The translations under genes and the position numbers were made by a program. This document shows, in pieces, positions 26,776 through 26,820 of a stretch of 26,820 nucleotides of DNA. Source of the DNA: Rickettsiales bacterium. GTDB taxonomy: Bacteria > Pseudomonadota > Alphaproteobacteria > Rickettsiales > UBA1997. Each line of letters opens with the position of its first letter. Positions within the stretch are counted from its first letter, which is position 1. Where the stretch lies: the NCBI GenBank assembly GCA_947425005.1, contig CANDYP010000007.1, forward strand, positions 1 through 26,820, in the 5' to 3' direction. The notes beneath the pieces are model-generated. The model did no database searches, was not told the DNA's origin, and worked only from the letters and a program-made list of their open reading frames with translations.

Positions 26776-26820
26776 GGCTCCAAGAGTTTCTAAAAAATCT
26801 TCGATCTAAATCCTCTCCGC

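Overview
The window reads as a moderately AT-rich chromosomal segment of an alphaproteobacterium, most probably a member of or close to the Rickettsiales. This placement is inference from gene content: a very long VirB6/TrbL-type secretion protein, a Tim44-like (TimA) protein, ThyX, an IRP1-type aconitase, a long-form hibernation factor next to rpsU, and many palindromic repeats lodged at gene borders. It keeps shikimate genes (aroK, aroB) and proB, so it is less reduced than classical Rickettsia. There is no rRNA, CRISPR array, transposase or phage gene. Coding density is high and no gene-free stretch exceeds 300 bases.

Layout. 1-5800: uvrC (minus) diverges from thyX; then tatA, an ExoD-family membrane protein, and rho with a long leader and an unusual Q/N-rich N-terminal extension. 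5800-7930: an OmpA-type lipoprotein translationally coupled to proB. 7990-9730 (minus): a rmlB-type dTDP-glucose dehydratase and a small methyltransferase, separated by a 157-bp palindromic element. 9800-11520: an orphan PstS-like periplasmic protein overlapping a small lipoprotein gene. 11520-13140 (minus): aroK-aroB, overlapping. 13380-14110: a Bax-inhibitor-1 family protein with a clear terminator. 14250-19845: tRNA-Leu(TAA), a 1758-residue VirB6-like lipoprotein with a C-terminal J-domain, then tRNA-His(GTG). 19930-24380: timA-like gene, acnA, hpf, rpsU. 24630-26650: a membrane-anchored thioredoxin/NHL-repeat protein.

Most genes are housekeeping: DNA repair, thymidylate synthesis, protein export, transcription termination, TCA cycle, ribosome hibernation, and aromatic and proline precursors. 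The two stand-out themes are (1) the VirB6-J-domain fusion, which joins a secretion-channel subunit to an Hsp70-recruiting module plus low-complexity repeats, and (2) an unusual load of palindromic or dispersed repeats. The repeats include an in-frame insertion in uvrC, two long palindromes that overlap or abut coding ends, a perfect 28-bp hairpin starting at the base after the tRNA-His CCA, a REP-like cluster after rpsU, and a 42-bp-arm hairpin at the right end that carries a 20-base motif also found after uvrC and after rho.
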